Of a stretch of 64,000 nucleotides of DNA, positions 36,070 to 45,588 are shown piece after piece; position 1 is the stretch's first letter; every line of letters begins with the position of its first letter. A program made the position numbers and the translations under genes. The stretch lies in NCBI RefSeq assembly GCF_045788535.1, contig NZ_CP074074.1:558001-622000 (forward strand), in the 5' to 3' direction. This DNA comes from Allotamlana fucoidanivorans. GTDB lineage: Bacteria > Bacteroidota > Bacteroidia > Flavobacteriales > Flavobacteriaceae. The notes beneath the pieces were generated by a model that worked only from the letters and a program-made list of their open reading frames with translations, did not search any database and was not told the DNA's origin.

Positions 36070-36588
36070 CTATTCTTCCTTAAACCAACTGGAGTATAAA
36101 ATATAATTATCGGCTATACGATTAATTTCTCCTGAAATTAAATCTTTACTAATATCTTTAATCTTTTTTGCAGGAACTCCTGCATATATACTACCTGATT
36201 CTACTTTAGTGCCTTTGGTTAAAACCGCGCCTGCGGCAATAATACTATTAGACTCCACAACACAATCATCCATTACTATACTACCCATACCAATAAGTAC
36301 ATTATCGTGAATAGTACAGCCATGAACCAAGGCATTATGCCCAATGGACACGTGATTTCCAATGGTGGTTGGCGATGTTTTATACGTACAGTGAATAACG
36401 GCACCGTCTTGAACATTGACCTTATCCCCCATTTTTATAAAGTGTACATCACCGCGTAAAACCGCATTAAACCATATACTACATTGGTTTCCCATAACAA
36501 CATCTCCTACAATGGTAGCATTTTCAGCAACATAACAATTGCTCGGTATTTTTGGTATTTTCCCCTTTACAGATTTTATTACTGGCAT
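36070..36588 (-). CDS. Gamma-class carbonic anhydrase family protein
   Basis: The 172-residue left-handed beta-helix protein shows hexapeptide repeats throughout (VVMGNQCSIWFNAVLRGDVH, VNVQDGAVIHCT, IGNHVSIGHNALVHGCTI, VLIGMGSIVMDDCVV). The three zinc-binding histidines of the family are available in VIHCT, IGHNA and LVHGC. The closing SIYAGVPAKKIKD is standard for YrdA/PaaY-type proteins. Many family members are not active anhydrases, so activity is uncertain. It lies 11 bases downstream of the response regulator gene and may be co-transcribed with the two-component system. Confidence 0.93.
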   Translation of the reverse strand: MPVIKSVKGKIPKIPSNCYVAENATIVGDVVMGNQCSIWFNAVLRGDVHFIKMGDKVNVQDGAVIHCTYKTSPTTIGNHVSIGHNALVHGCTIHDNVLIGMGSIVMDDCVVESNSIIAAGAVLTKGTKVESGSIYAGVPAKKIKDISKDLISGEINRIADNYILYSSWFKEE

Positions 36589-36599
36589 AATTTTATTTT

Positions 36600-37337
36600 T
36601 TATTTAAAATAAGATAACAATTCAGATTTTTTTGATGCTGAAACCATAATTTCTTTTCCACTGCTTAACAATACGTGCCCACCTTTACCCTTCACATATT
36701 TTACTACCTCACTTACATTTACCATATACGATTTATGCACACGTGCAAACCCTACACCTTTTAAGGCATCTTCAAAATATTTTAGCGTTTTACTTACTAG
36801 CTTCTTTTTACCATTTACAAGATAAATCTCTGTGTAATTATCATCCGCTTTACAATATAAAATTTCAGAAGTATTAAGAATTTCAAATCCATCTAATTGA
36901 GGAATGGTAATTTTACCAGACACTCTCTTCTTAATTTTTGAAACTAACACTTGATGATGCAATGCGGCTTCTTTTTTCCTGATTTCGGCTACATAATCAA
37001 CCGCTTTTATAAGTTCATCAATGGAAATAGGCTTCATTAAATAGTAAGATGCATGGGCGTTTAAGGCTTCAATGGCGTAATTATTGTACGCTGTAACAAA
37101 TATAGTTTCAAAATCAACATCTCCTACTTTTTCTAGTAAATCAAACGCATTTCCATAAGGCATTTCAACATCAAGAAACACAAGATCTACATCCTTGTTT
37201 CTAATTAAAACGAGTGCCTCATCCACATTTTCTGCTTCACCTAAAACACAAACATTAGGACAATATTTTTTCAAATAATTCTTTAAAATAGCTCTGCTGG
37301 TTTGCTCATCTTCTACAATTATAGCTTTCAAATCCAT
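36600..37337 (-). CDS. LytTR-type response regulator
   Basis: The receiver domain (1-120) has the acidic pocket VEDE, phosphoacceptor D56 in LVFLDVEMP, the Thr/Ala switch TAYNNYA and K102 in YLMKPIS. The C-terminal DNA-binding LytTR domain (about 140-245) shows ILYCKADDNYTEIYLVNGKK and FARVHKSYMVNVSEV. The start codon directly follows the kinase stop without a gap, so the two are coupled. A candidate binding site with 21-bp repeat spacing lies upstream of the kinase gene, suggesting autoregulation. Confidence 0.95.
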   Translation of the reverse strand: MDLKAIIVEDEQTSRAILKNYLKKYCPNVCVLGEAENVDEALVLIRNKDVDLVFLDVEMPYGNAFDLLEKVGDVDFETIFVTAYNNYAIEALNAHASYYLMKPISIDELIKAVDYVAEIRKKEAALHHQVLVSKIKKRVSGKITIPQLDGFEILNTSEILYCKADDNYTEIYLVNGKKKLVSKTLKYFEDALKGVGFARVHKSYMVNVSEVVKYVKGKGGHVLLSSGKEIMVSASKKSELLSYFK

Positions 37338-39518
37338 TTAATTCTTCTTTAACGTTACCTCTACTTTTGTGCCTACATCTTCATGAGTTGATAAATCTGT
37401 AATTAAAACACGTACCTTATCTTTATACATATTATTTAAAATAGACACGCGTTTTTTTATATTTCCCATGCCCCTTGAATTCTGTTTTTTCTGATGTTCT
37501 GATTTTAAAGATTTTGACTTTGCTCTCCCTATACCGTCATCAGAAATTGTAATCTGAATTTCATCTGTAGTCTTTTGCGCTATGGCTATCTTTAAAATCC
37601 CTTTTTGTTTTTTGTAACGCAACCCATGCCACACAGCATTCTCTATATAAGGTTGCAACAACATAGGCGGAATAACAAAATCATTTATAGCTATACTGTC
37701 ATCAACATGTATTTGATAATCAAACTTATCTTTAAATCTAAAATGCTCTAATTGAACGTATAATTTAAGCAATTCAAGTTCATTTTCTAATGGAATAAAA
37801 TCTTGCTCGCTATTCTCAAGAACAGCACGCATGAGTAAGGAAAAATCGGTTAAATATTTATTGGCAGTACGTTCATCATTCATTGCAATAAAACTATTTA
37901 CAGAATTAAGCGCATTAAAAATAAAATGCGGATTCATCTGGCTTCGTAAGCTTTTTAAAGCCAATAAATTATTAGCCAAACGTTGTTGTTTAATGTATTT
38001 AAACATAAAAACACCAGCAACCAACAGCAATACAACACCTCCTATTAATGAATAAATAACGAGCTTTTGACGTTTTGTTTGCTCAACCGATAATTGATAT
38101 TTACTTTGCGACAGTTCACGATCACTCTCTAAACTTAAAATTCTGTTTTGCTTATTGATGATATCTTTACTTAAGCGACTAGCTTGCGATATTTCTTGTT
38201 CTCGCTTTATATACAGTTTATCTACCAGTTCAACATAATCTTGATAGGCGGCCAACGCTTTATCAAATTGCCCGGCATCTCGGTACACTTCAGATAATTT
38301 TCTGGTAGCGTCTTTTTGAACAATTAAATCCGATTTTTTATCAGCCTCCTCTATACTTTTTTCCAAATAAGGAATAGCATTATTAAAATCACTTTGAGAG
38401 GCGTACGCCTTTCCTATTTTATAATTCTGTTTTTGAGAAGTAAGACTACTTTCGTTATCTAAAACTGCATCTTCTTCTATATCATCGAGCTCATTTAAAA
38501 CTTCTTTTCTAAGTTCTATTTCACCTGAAAAATTATTGGTTTCATTTCTAAACTCAGCTACTTTGGCTTTCTCTTGAACAGCGCGCTTTTTATTTTCGGT
38601 GTTAGCCAATTGCATTGATTTTTCAAAATAAGCCTCAGCTTGTTCAACCTTACCTTCCTCTTTGTACACTTGCGCTATTTTTGAGTTTAAATCGGTAATC
38701 TTAGGTTTTACTAAATGTTTCTTTGCTTTATTTAATCCCAAATTATAGGCATTTAGCGCTTCTTTAAACTTTTTAATCTGCACGTTGATGTCTCCTATAC
38801 CTTCATAGAGTTCTATATGCTGCCCAGGAGAAAGATTCCTTTTAGCAATATTATGATAGATGGTTAAACTTTCCTGATAGTTTTTATTCTGCCTGTATGC
38901 CCTGGCTAACTTAAGTTTTACCACATTTGATTCTTGACTTTGTAAACTTATGCGATAATTTGACGCTGCCAAATCATATTGTTTCCAGTAGAAATGAATA
39001 TCACCTAAAACTTCATACACCTCACTATTCTCTTTTACCGATTTACTTTCGGTTAAAGCATCTCCAACAAACTGAATACTCTTTTTAGCATCCTTTTTCA
39101 AATAGACTTGCGCTGAATCTATTAAAGATTTAAAGGGTGTTTCATCAGTATATGATACTTCTTTTAATTGAGGACTTTTACTTGACTTATCGGTGTCTGG
39201 TTCAACTTCAACACGTATCCTGTCATTATTTCGTATTGTATAATAAACGGTTTCAAAATCAATATGTCTTATAATGAGCTCATCCCCTATTTTAACTTTT
39301 ATTCTAAATTCACCAAAACTATCGGTGGTGGTATATCCGCCTTCACTCACTTCAATATTTACATTTGGAATAGGAGCTCTTGAATCGCTTTCAATAACAG
39401 ATCCGTGTACTTCAAATCTTTCATCTTGTCTAGATAACCTATTGCCCACCTGCCCCTCTACCAACAAAGCATGGCAAAGAAAAAGAACACTTACTATATG
39501 TTTTATTACTCGCGGCAT
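37338..39518 (-). CDS. LytS-type sensor histidine kinase with carboxypeptidase-like and TPR sensor region
   Basis: The 726 residues begin with a signal peptide (VLFLCHALLVEGQ). A carboxypeptidase-D regulatory-like beta sandwich follows (about 35-105: VHGSVIESDSRAPIPNVNIEV). TPR repeats fill about 130-440 (ALNAYNLGLNKAKK, AYFEKSMQLAN, YLEKSIEEA). A coiled coil leads to one membrane helix (about 486-510, VIYSLIGGVVLLLVAGVFMF). The kinase part has the H-box LRSQMNPHFIFNALNSVNSF and the ATP-binding MLLQPYIENAVWHGL and ISDDGIG. The input domain is therefore periplasmic. The ligand is unknown. Confidence 0.93.
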   Translation of the reverse strand: MPRVIKHIVSVLFLCHALLVEGQVGNRLSRQDERFEVHGSVIESDSRAPIPNVNIEVSEGGYTTTDSFGEFRIKVKIGDELIIRHIDFETVYYTIRNNDRIRVEVEPDTDKSSKSPQLKEVSYTDETPFKSLIDSAQVYLKKDAKKSIQFVGDALTESKSVKENSEVYEVLGDIHFYWKQYDLAASNYRISLQSQESNVVKLKLARAYRQNKNYQESLTIYHNIAKRNLSPGQHIELYEGIGDINVQIKKFKEALNAYNLGLNKAKKHLVKPKITDLNSKIAQVYKEEGKVEQAEAYFEKSMQLANTENKKRAVQEKAKVAEFRNETNNFSGEIELRKEVLNELDDIEEDAVLDNESSLTSQKQNYKIGKAYASQSDFNNAIPYLEKSIEEADKKSDLIVQKDATRKLSEVYRDAGQFDKALAAYQDYVELVDKLYIKREQEISQASRLSKDIINKQNRILSLESDRELSQSKYQLSVEQTKRQKLVIYSLIGGVVLLLVAGVFMFKYIKQQRLANNLLALKSLRSQMNPHFIFNALNSVNSFIAMNDERTANKYLTDFSLLMRAVLENSEQDFIPLENELELLKLYVQLEHFRFKDKFDYQIHVDDSIAINDFVIPPMLLQPYIENAVWHGLRYKKQKGILKIAIAQKTTDEIQITISDDGIGRAKSKSLKSEHQKKQNSRGMGNIKKRVSILNNMYKDKVRVLITDLSTHEDVGTKVEVTLKKN

Positions 39519-39638
39519 TGACTTAAAATATCATAGATAAACATACGCACTTTCATTGGTTTATTAAAATACTTAAAAGTGAAATACTACTGTTTTTACT
39601 CTAAAAATATAGCGGTTAATCATTCTTAGATAAGCTTC

Positions 39639-39666
39639 ACGCATTGATAAGCATAATATACGCATT
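39639..39666. promoter_or_regulatory. Candidate LytTR binding site: ACGCATT direct repeat at 21-bp period
   Basis: ACGCATT occurs at 39639-39645 and again at 39660-39666. A related ACGCACTTTCATT lies at 39545-39557. A 21-bp period puts both copies on one face of the helix, the spacing used by LytTR regulators such as AgrA. The site lies between the divergent kinase and VWA genes and could control both. It is inferred from spacing and context. Confidence 0.45.
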
Positions 39667-39729
39667 CCTACTTTTAAAAAAATATTGTTCGTGGTAGCTT
39701 TAAACTATTAATCAAAAAACCTAAACCTT

Positions 39730-40866
39730 ATGAAAACGTATTCTGTATTCTTATTATTTTGCTTTGGGCTTTATGCTCCGCACATGCAAGCCAAATCAAA
39801 GGCTTCTTTTACGATTCAAAACACTGAGCCTAATGAAACTCATTTTATTAAGGTAGCTCTTCTTTTGGATACAAGCAATAGCATGGATGGATTAATTAAT
39901 CAGGCCAAATCACAACTATGGGATATTGTCAACACGCTTTCATATGCTAAATGCGGCACTACAAAACCAAATTTACAAATCGCTTTATATGAATACGGCA
40001 ATGATAATTTGAGTTCAAAAGAAGGCTATATTAAACAGGTGCTTCCTTTTGGTAATGATTTAGATGATATATCTGAAGCGCTTTTTTCACTTACCACAAA
40101 TGGAGGTGAAGAATACTGCGGACAAGTGATTCAAACCTCCATAAAACAACTGGATTGGGGCAAAAACCCAGACGATTTAAAACTTATTTTTATTGCAGGC
40201 AATGAGCCTTTCAACCAAGGTAAAATCAGCTATAAAAATGTTGCTTTGCAAGCAAAAGAAAAACACATTACTATTAACACCATATTTTGCGGTAATTATA
40301 ACCAAGGAATCTCATCACTTTGGAAAGACGGTGCCGATTTAACTCATGGTAATTACGCCGCCATAAACTCTAACAAAGCCACAGTATACATTACTTCTCC
40401 TTATGATGATGCTATTTTAATTTTAAACAAAAAACTCAACCAAACCTATGTGAGCTACGGAACAAAAGGTCGTTATAAAAAAAGTATGCAGGAAGCACAA
40501 GACCGAAATGCGAATAAATATAGTAAAACCAATGCCGTAAAACGTGCCATAAGTAAAAGTTCTCATTTGTATAAAAATGAATCGTGGGATTTAGTAGACG
40601 CTGAAGCCTTAGACGAAGTGGTTATTGAATCTATTTCTGATGATGCCTTACCTGATGAACTAAAAGGAAAATCAAAAGCAGACATTAAATCTTATATTGA
40701 TGCAAAACGACAAGAACGCGAATCTATTCAACAAGAAATTCAAAAACTAAATAAAAAGCGAAACGATTACGTTTTAAAGCAACAAAAAGAAACCAACAAC
40801 GGTCTTGAACATGTTATGATTCAAGCGATAAAAAATCAAGCTAAAAAAAAGAATTATATCTGGTAG
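39730..40866 (+). CDS. Secreted von Willebrand factor A domain protein
   Basis: A signal peptide (FLLFCFGLYAPHMQAK) precedes a VWA domain (about 40-230) whose metal-ion-dependent adhesion site is intact: LLLDTSNSMDG, then a Thr/Ser at the expected spacing and an acidic residue after LIFIAGNEP. Two later cysteines (TIFCGN and the earlier EEYCG) may form a disulfide. The C-terminal third is a charged helical, coiled-coil region (AKRQERESIQQEIQKLNKKRN). No partner enzymes are linked to it. It is divergent from the LytTR two-component genes and may belong to their regulon. Confidence 0.85.
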   Translation: MKTYSVFLLFCFGLYAPHMQAKSKASFTIQNTEPNETHFIKVALLLDTSNSMDGLINQAKSQLWDIVNTLSYAKCGTTKPNLQIALYEYGNDNLSSKEGYIKQVLPFGNDLDDISEALFSLTTNGGEEYCGQVIQTSIKQLDWGKNPDDLKLIFIAGNEPFNQGKISYKNVALQAKEKHITINTIFCGNYNQGISSLWKDGADLTHGNYAAINSNKATVYITSPYDDAILILNKKLNQTYVSYGTKGRYKKSMQEAQDRNANKYSKTNAVKRAISKSSHLYKNESWDLVDAEALDEVVIESISDDALPDELKGKSKADIKSYIDAKRQERESIQQEIQKLNKKRNDYVLKQQKETNNGLEHVMIQAIKNQAKKKNYIW

Positions 40867-40867
40867 T

Positions 40868-40899
40868 AAAAAAAGAGGTTCTCATTATGAAACCTCTTT
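40868..40899 (-). terminator. Terminator between the VWA gene and porP-like gene
   Basis: AAAGAGGTT pairs with AACCTCTTT around a 10-base loop. The minus-strand product ends in a run of T, so it mainly terminates the PorP/SprF-like gene, and it may also stop the VWA transcript. Confidence 0.85.
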
Positions 40900-40905
40900 A
40901 CTTAT

Positions 40906-41919
40906 TTAATTTACAGCAGGACAATTACAGTCATAAGGTTCTCGTCTGCAACTAAAATTATAACCTAATGACAGCTGATGAAAGCCCCCGTTTGTAAACA
41001 CCACAGCATTGGATTGATAGGTGTAATTATAAGCAAACATAAAATTCTTGTAATTGACCCCTAAAAGTGGTGTAAACTGATTTAGTTTCTGACTGTTTAT
41101 GGCTCCAGAATCTGATAAATACTGAGCCCCGTCTAAACTTTGTCTATAAGATAAACCACCCCAAATACTTCCAAAATCTGTTGCTTTATAAACCTTAGCA
41201 TTTACATCAATGGTAGACTCTTTTGTACCACTCTTATATTGAAACATCAAAGATGGCTCAAAACTCCATGTACTTTCTAATCTGCTAAAAACATAGCCAG
41301 CAGACAATAAATAACGTGTTAGATTGCTTGTAATTTCAAGATCATTATTAACTCCAGAATTTTTCAATAAATTCTTTATGGTACCATGAGCATAAAAATC
41401 TAAATAGTGATATGAAAAACCAAAATCCTCCATATTAAAATTCGTTCTACTTTGAACACCGCCCCCAATACTAGGATCTCCAACTGGAGCATCATTCAAA
41501 AAATCAGTTTCATCTAATTGGTATTGAATAAATCCAGCACTTAACCCGAAAGACAGCATATTCAAATCCACTTCACTCCTTGAAAACATTAAATGATGTG
41601 CATATGTGGCATAGGCACCCTTTTGGGAATGATAACCATTTTTATCGGCATATACAATGCCACCAATTGCAGAAGGACTATCCCCTATTCTACCATTAGC
41701 ACTCAGGGTTAAAAGTTTAGGGGCATCCTCTTGACCGAACCATTGTTGCCTGGCTGTTAATCTTATTTTTGAACAATTAGCAGCCCCTGCCATTGAAGGA
41801 TGTATTAAATAGTAATTATCGGTAAGATAGTCTGTATAAATAGGTAAACCTTCCTGAGCAGTCACCTTTAGACATGATAACGTCAAAACAGCAACACAAA
41901 TAATGTATTTTATTTTCAT
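40906..41919 (-). CDS. PorP/SprF family type IX secretion membrane protein
   Basis: This outer membrane beta-barrel protein belongs to the family that anchors or secretes T9SS and gliding-adhesin partners such as SprB. The ATG at 41919 is chosen over the 17-residue longer open frame, because it gives the signal peptide MKIKYIICVAVLTLSCLKVTAQ. The family opening follows: GLPIYTDYLTDNYYLIHPSMAGAANC, RLTARQQWFG and SPSAIGGIVYADKNGYHSQKG. The last strand ends LGYNFSCRREPYDCNCPAV. No large adhesin gene adjoins it here, so its cargo lies elsewhere. Confidence 0.9.
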   Translation of the reverse strand: MKIKYIICVAVLTLSCLKVTAQEGLPIYTDYLTDNYYLIHPSMAGAANCSKIRLTARQQWFGQEDAPKLLTLSANGRIGDSPSAIGGIVYADKNGYHSQKGAYATYAHHLMFSRSEVDLNMLSFGLSAGFIQYQLDETDFLNDAPVGDPSIGGGVQSRTNFNMEDFGFSYHYLDFYAHGTIKNLLKNSGVNNDLEITSNLTRYLLSAGYVFSRLESTWSFEPSLMFQYKSGTKESTIDVNAKVYKATDFGSIWGGLSYRQSLDGAQYLSDSGAINSQKLNQFTPLLGVNYKNFMFAYNYTYQSNAVVFTNGGFHQLSLGYNFSCRREPYDCNCPAVN

Positions 41920-42049
41920 AAACTTTCTTATCACGTAGATTGGGCCATTAAAAAACGCCAGTAGAAGCATTTTATTTCACAAAACTACAATACTCAAATA
42001 TATGGATACTAATGTTTTCTTTTAGTATTTTTGTAAAAAATTAGCTAAA

Positions 42050-42952
42050 ATGAAAAATTTTAAGGTTTCTGTGCGAGAAACAACAAATAACGCCATTATA
42101 AAATTTGAGTTAAACGAGTTTATTACAAAGCATCAAAGTTTTGAATTTAATAATATTGATGAAGCGAAATCATCTCCTTTAGCCCAGCAACTATTTTATC
42201 TGCCATTTGTAAAAAAAGTATATATTTCTGGAAATTTTATTGCTGTAGAACGCTATAATATTGTAGAATGGAATGATGTAAAGGATGAAGTAGCAGAGCA
42301 AATTGAAGCCTATCTCAATGATGGAGGCGTTATTATTGAAGATACTGCCGCACCAAAAAAATTACCTGTTACGGTTTATGCGGAAAGTACACCTAACCCA
42401 TCTGTAATGAAGTTTGTTGCCAACAAAAAGCTGGTTACCGCTTTATTTGAATTTACCTCTATTGATGATGCCAAACTATCACCATTAGCAACAGAGTTGT
42501 TTCATTTTCCGTTTGTAAAACGTGTATTTTTTGATGAAAACTATGTTTCTATCACAAAATATGATATTACCAAATGGGAAGACATAACCATTCAGCTTCG
42601 TGAATTCATAAAGCATTATGTTGAAAATGGAAAAGAAATTGTTTCTGCTGGAGCTGCCGAAGCCATGCAAAAGTCAACCGAGCAATTAGATTCTCAATTT
42701 GAACATTTAGATGATGTTTCAAAGCAAATTGTAAATATCCTTGAAGAATATGTAAAACCTGCAGTTGCAAGTGATGGCGGAAACATTCAGTTCATAGCCT
42801 ATGATGAAAACACAAAAAACGTTAGTGTGATGCTTCAAGGGGCTTGTAGTGGTTGTCCGTCATCCACTTTCACCCTAAAAAGCGGCATTGAAAATATGCT
42901 AAAAGAAATGCTTCCTGGAAAAGTTGAAATGGTTGAAGCGATAAACGGTTAA
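42050..42952 (+). CDS. Nfu-type iron-sulfur scaffold with duplicated N-domain
   Basis: The 300-residue protein carries and delivers Fe-S clusters. Two Nfu N-terminal domains are repeated (KFELNEFITKHQSFEFNNIDEAKSSPLAQQLF near 20 and FVANKKLVTALFEFTSIDDAKLSPLATELF near 125), sharing the pattern SPLAxxLFxxPFVKxVxxxxN. The C-terminal NifU domain ends with the cluster-binding CxxC in LQGACSGCPSSTFTL. The duplicated N-domain is usual in Bacteroidota. It is monocistronic, with a terminator directly after it. Confidence 0.94.
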   Translation: MKNFKVSVRETTNNAIIKFELNEFITKHQSFEFNNIDEAKSSPLAQQLFYLPFVKKVYISGNFIAVERYNIVEWNDVKDEVAEQIEAYLNDGGVIIEDTAAPKKLPVTVYAESTPNPSVMKFVANKKLVTALFEFTSIDDAKLSPLATELFHFPFVKRVFFDENYVSITKYDITKWEDITIQLREFIKHYVENGKEIVSAGAAEAMQKSTEQLDSQFEHLDDVSKQIVNILEEYVKPAVASDGGNIQFIAYDENTKNVSVMLQGACSGCPSSTFTLKSGIENMLKEMLPGKVEMVEAING

Positions 42953-42987
42953 TCAAAATATTTTTTAGTTTCATAAAACACAAAACA

Positions 42988-43014
42988 AGCGTTCAAAATA
43001 TGAGCGCTTTTTTT
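42988..43014 (+). terminator. Rho-independent terminator of the Nfu gene
   Basis: AGCGTTCA pairs with TGAGCGCT (one G-U pair) around AAATA and is followed by seven T. Confidence 0.88.
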
Positions 43015-43029
43015 ATACCTAAATTATGC

Positions 43030-43037
43030 TAACTTTG
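43030..43037 (+). promoter_or_regulatory. Candidate -7 element of the DUF255 gene, near-leaderless
   Basis: TAACTTTG fits TAnnTTTG and ends only five bases before the ATG at 43043. If used, the transcript would start at or very near the start codon. Confidence 0.45.
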
Positions 43038-43042
43038 GTTCT

Positions 43043-45151
43043 ATGAGAAACATTATAATACTTAGCGTTGCTATTTTTGTTTTTGCCTGTAAAGGAGAAA
43101 ATCAACAAGAGAAGGAGCATCAATATACTAACAAACTTATTCATGAGACCAGCCCTTACCTACTTCAACACGCCCACAATCCAGTAGATTGGCACGCCTG
43201 GAATGATAAAACTCTAAAAAAAGCAAAACAAGAGGATAAATTAATGGTTATTAGCGTAGGGTATTCTGCTTGTCATTGGTGTCATGTTATGGAGCATGAA
43301 AGTTTTGAAGACAGTTTGGTAGCTCAAGTGATGAATGAACATTTTGTCAATATAAAAGTTGATAGAGAAGAACGGCCTGATGTGGACCAAACCTATATGA
43401 ATGCCCTCTACCTTTTAAACAACGGCAATGGTGGCTGGCCGCTTAACATTGTAGCTTTGCCCGATGGCAGACCTATATGGGGAAGCACCTACTTACCTAA
43501 AGAACAGTGGATGAGTGCCCTTAAACAATTATCTAACCTATACAAAGAAAACCCTGACAAACTTTTGGAGCAAGCCAATAACATTCAAAAAGGGGTTGAA
43601 TCCTTTGATATGATTGCCTTAAACACAGAAGCTCCTGTTTTTGAGATTACAGATATTGAAAATGCCGTAAAAAAATGGTCTACAAGGTTTGACAACCAAT
43701 TTGGAGGACTACGAAGCACCCAAAAGTTTATGATGCCAAATAACTACCATTTTTTACTTAGGTATGCCCATCAAAACAAGGACGATGATTTATTAGAGTT
43801 TATAAATCTAACATTAACCAAAATGGCCTACGGTGGTATTTTTGATCAAGTGGGAGGCGGGTTTTCTAGGTATTCTGTAGACGAGAAATGGCATGTGCCT
43901 CATTTTGAAAAGATGCTATATGACAACGCTCAACTCGTTAGCCTTTATGTTGATGCTTATCTGCTTACAAAAAACAATCTGTACCAACAAACTGTGCAAG
44001 AAACTCTTGCGTTTGTTAAAAGTGAACTCACCACCCAAGAAGGTGCTTTTCTAGCTTCTTTAGATGCCGACAGCATGAATGAAACAGGAGAATTGGAGGA
44101 AGGTGCCTACTATATTTGGACCAAAGAAGAGCTTCAAACATTAATAACCCAGGACTTTGATCTTTTTTCAGATTACTACAACATCAACAACTTTGGTTTT
44201 TGGGAAAAAGGGCATTATGTATTAATCAGAAAAGCGCATGATGAAGATTTAGCAAATAAGTATCATATCACTCAAAAAGAACTCCACGAGACCGTTAAAA
44301 ACTGGAAACTTATACTAAAAGATGCTAGAAGTAAACGAGAAAAACCAAGATTAGATGATAAAATACTAACCTCTTGGAATGGTTTAATGCTAAAGGGTTA
44401 CGTGGATGCTTATCGTGTTTTTAATAATACAGAATATATAGAAACCGCCCTAAAGAATGCTCATTTTATCAAGCAGAAATTAATACGTGAAGATGGAGGC
44501 CTTAATCACACCTATAAGGAAGGCACTAGCAAAATAAATGGTTATTTAGAAGATTATGCTACTGTTATTGATGCGTTTATAAGTTTATATGAAGTAACCA
44601 TTGACGAAAATTGGCTCAATACAGCAAACCTATTAATGCAATATACGTTCAATCATTTTTATGATGATGCCCGCAAGATGTTTTATTTCACTTCAAACGA
44701 AGATAACGCATTGATTTCAAGAAATATTGAATACAGAGATAATGTGATTCCTGCTAGCAATTCTATCATGGCTAAAAACCTATTTAAATTATCACACTAT
44801 TTTGATAATACCGACTATACTAAAACCGCTGAAACCATGCTGAACAATGTAAAACCAGAAATGCAGGAATATCCGTCAGCGTATTCTAATTGGTATGACC
44901 TAATGCTTACATATGCTAAACCTTTCTATGAAGTAGCCATTGTAGGGAATGATGCTCTAAATAAAATAAACAAACTCAACAAAACGTACATTCCTAATAA
45001 ATTGATTGCTGGAAGTACTCAAGAAAACTCTATGCCACTTTTAGAAAATCGGTACAATCCAGAGAAAACCTTAATATATGTGTGCGTTAATAAAGCGTGT
45101 AAGCTTCCTGTTTCTGAAGTTGATGACGCTATAAAACTTATAAAGCAATGA
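43043..45151 (+). CDS. DUF255 thioredoxin-domain lipoprotein (YyaL / SPATA20 family)
   Basis: The 702-residue protein has a lipobox (VAIFVFACKG, Cys16). An N-terminal thioredoxin-like domain (about 30-190) has the family CHWC centre in GYSACHWCHVMEHESFED and the DREERPDVDQTY motif. A long alpha/alpha-toroid part follows, with GGIFDQVGGGFSRYSVDEKWHVPHFEKMLYDN near 270-300 split by conserved aromatic and acidic residues; it resembles N-acylglucosamine epimerase or cellobiose epimerase folds. The family is widespread but its biochemical role is unsettled. It is followed directly by the DUF1304 gene with a four-base overlap (ATGA). Confidence 0.9.
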   Translation: MRNIIILSVAIFVFACKGENQQEKEHQYTNKLIHETSPYLLQHAHNPVDWHAWNDKTLKKAKQEDKLMVISVGYSACHWCHVMEHESFEDSLVAQVMNEHFVNIKVDREERPDVDQTYMNALYLLNNGNGGWPLNIVALPDGRPIWGSTYLPKEQWMSALKQLSNLYKENPDKLLEQANNIQKGVESFDMIALNTEAPVFEITDIENAVKKWSTRFDNQFGGLRSTQKFMMPNNYHFLLRYAHQNKDDDLLEFINLTLTKMAYGGIFDQVGGGFSRYSVDEKWHVPHFEKMLYDNAQLVSLYVDAYLLTKNNLYQQTVQETLAFVKSELTTQEGAFLASLDADSMNETGELEEGAYYIWTKEELQTLITQDFDLFSDYYNINNFGFWEKGHYVLIRKAHDEDLANKYHITQKELHETVKNWKLILKDARSKREKPRLDDKILTSWNGLMLKGYVDAYRVFNNTEYIETALKNAHFIKQKLIREDGGLNHTYKEGTSKINGYLEDYATVIDAFISLYEVTIDENWLNTANLLMQYTFNHFYDDARKMFYFTSNEDNALISRNIEYRDNVIPASNSIMAKNLFKLSHYFDNTDYTKTAETMLNNVKPEMQEYPSAYSNWYDLMLTYAKPFYEVAIVGNDALNKINKLNKTYIPNKLIAGSTQENSMPLLENRYNPEKTLIYVCVNKACKLPVSEVDDAIKLIKQ

Positions 45152-45501
45152 ATGTATCTACCGTCCTAATAATCATTATAGTAGCATTAGAACACATCTA
45201 TTTTCTAATTCTGGAAATGTTTCTCTGGACAACCCCCAAAGGCATAACAACTTTTAAATTAAAATCGAAATCCTTCGCTGAAGACACCAAAGTGTTGGCT
45301 GCAAATCAAGGTTTATACAACGGCTTTCTGGCCTTTGGTCTTTTGTTTTCTATAATAAAAGACAACATGAATTTTGCTTTATTTTTTCTTTGTTGTGTTA
45401 CTATTGCAGGTGTTTATGGCGCTTTTTCTACAAAACAACTAAAACTGTTTTATGTGCAGTCTGTTCCAGCAATTCTAGGTATTCTCTCTTTTCTTCTATG
45501 A
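45148..45501 (+). CDS. DUF1304 membrane protein
   Basis: The 117-residue integral membrane protein has four hydrophobic helices. The opening LIIIVALEHIYFLILEMFLW and the motif AANQGLYNGFLAFGLLFS are the DUF1304 signature. The function is unknown. Its ATG overlaps the stop of the DUF255 gene by four bases, so translation is coupled. Confidence 0.88.
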   Translation: MNVSTVLIIIIVALEHIYFLILEMFLWTTPKGITTFKLKSKSFAEDTKVLAANQGLYNGFLAFGLLFSIIKDNMNFALFFLCCVTIAGVYGAFSTKQLKLFYVQSVPAILGILSFLL

Positions 45502-45588
45502 TACATTTAAACATTTCTTTACCTTTATAATTCCTACAACTAATAAAATAGAATTAATTTTACATTTTATAACACAAACTAAAAATTT

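Noticed and set aside
40906..41970. Longer start of the PorP/SprF-like gene at 41970
   Set aside because: The extra 17 residues precede a perfect signal peptide that starts at 41919, so the longer form would bury it.
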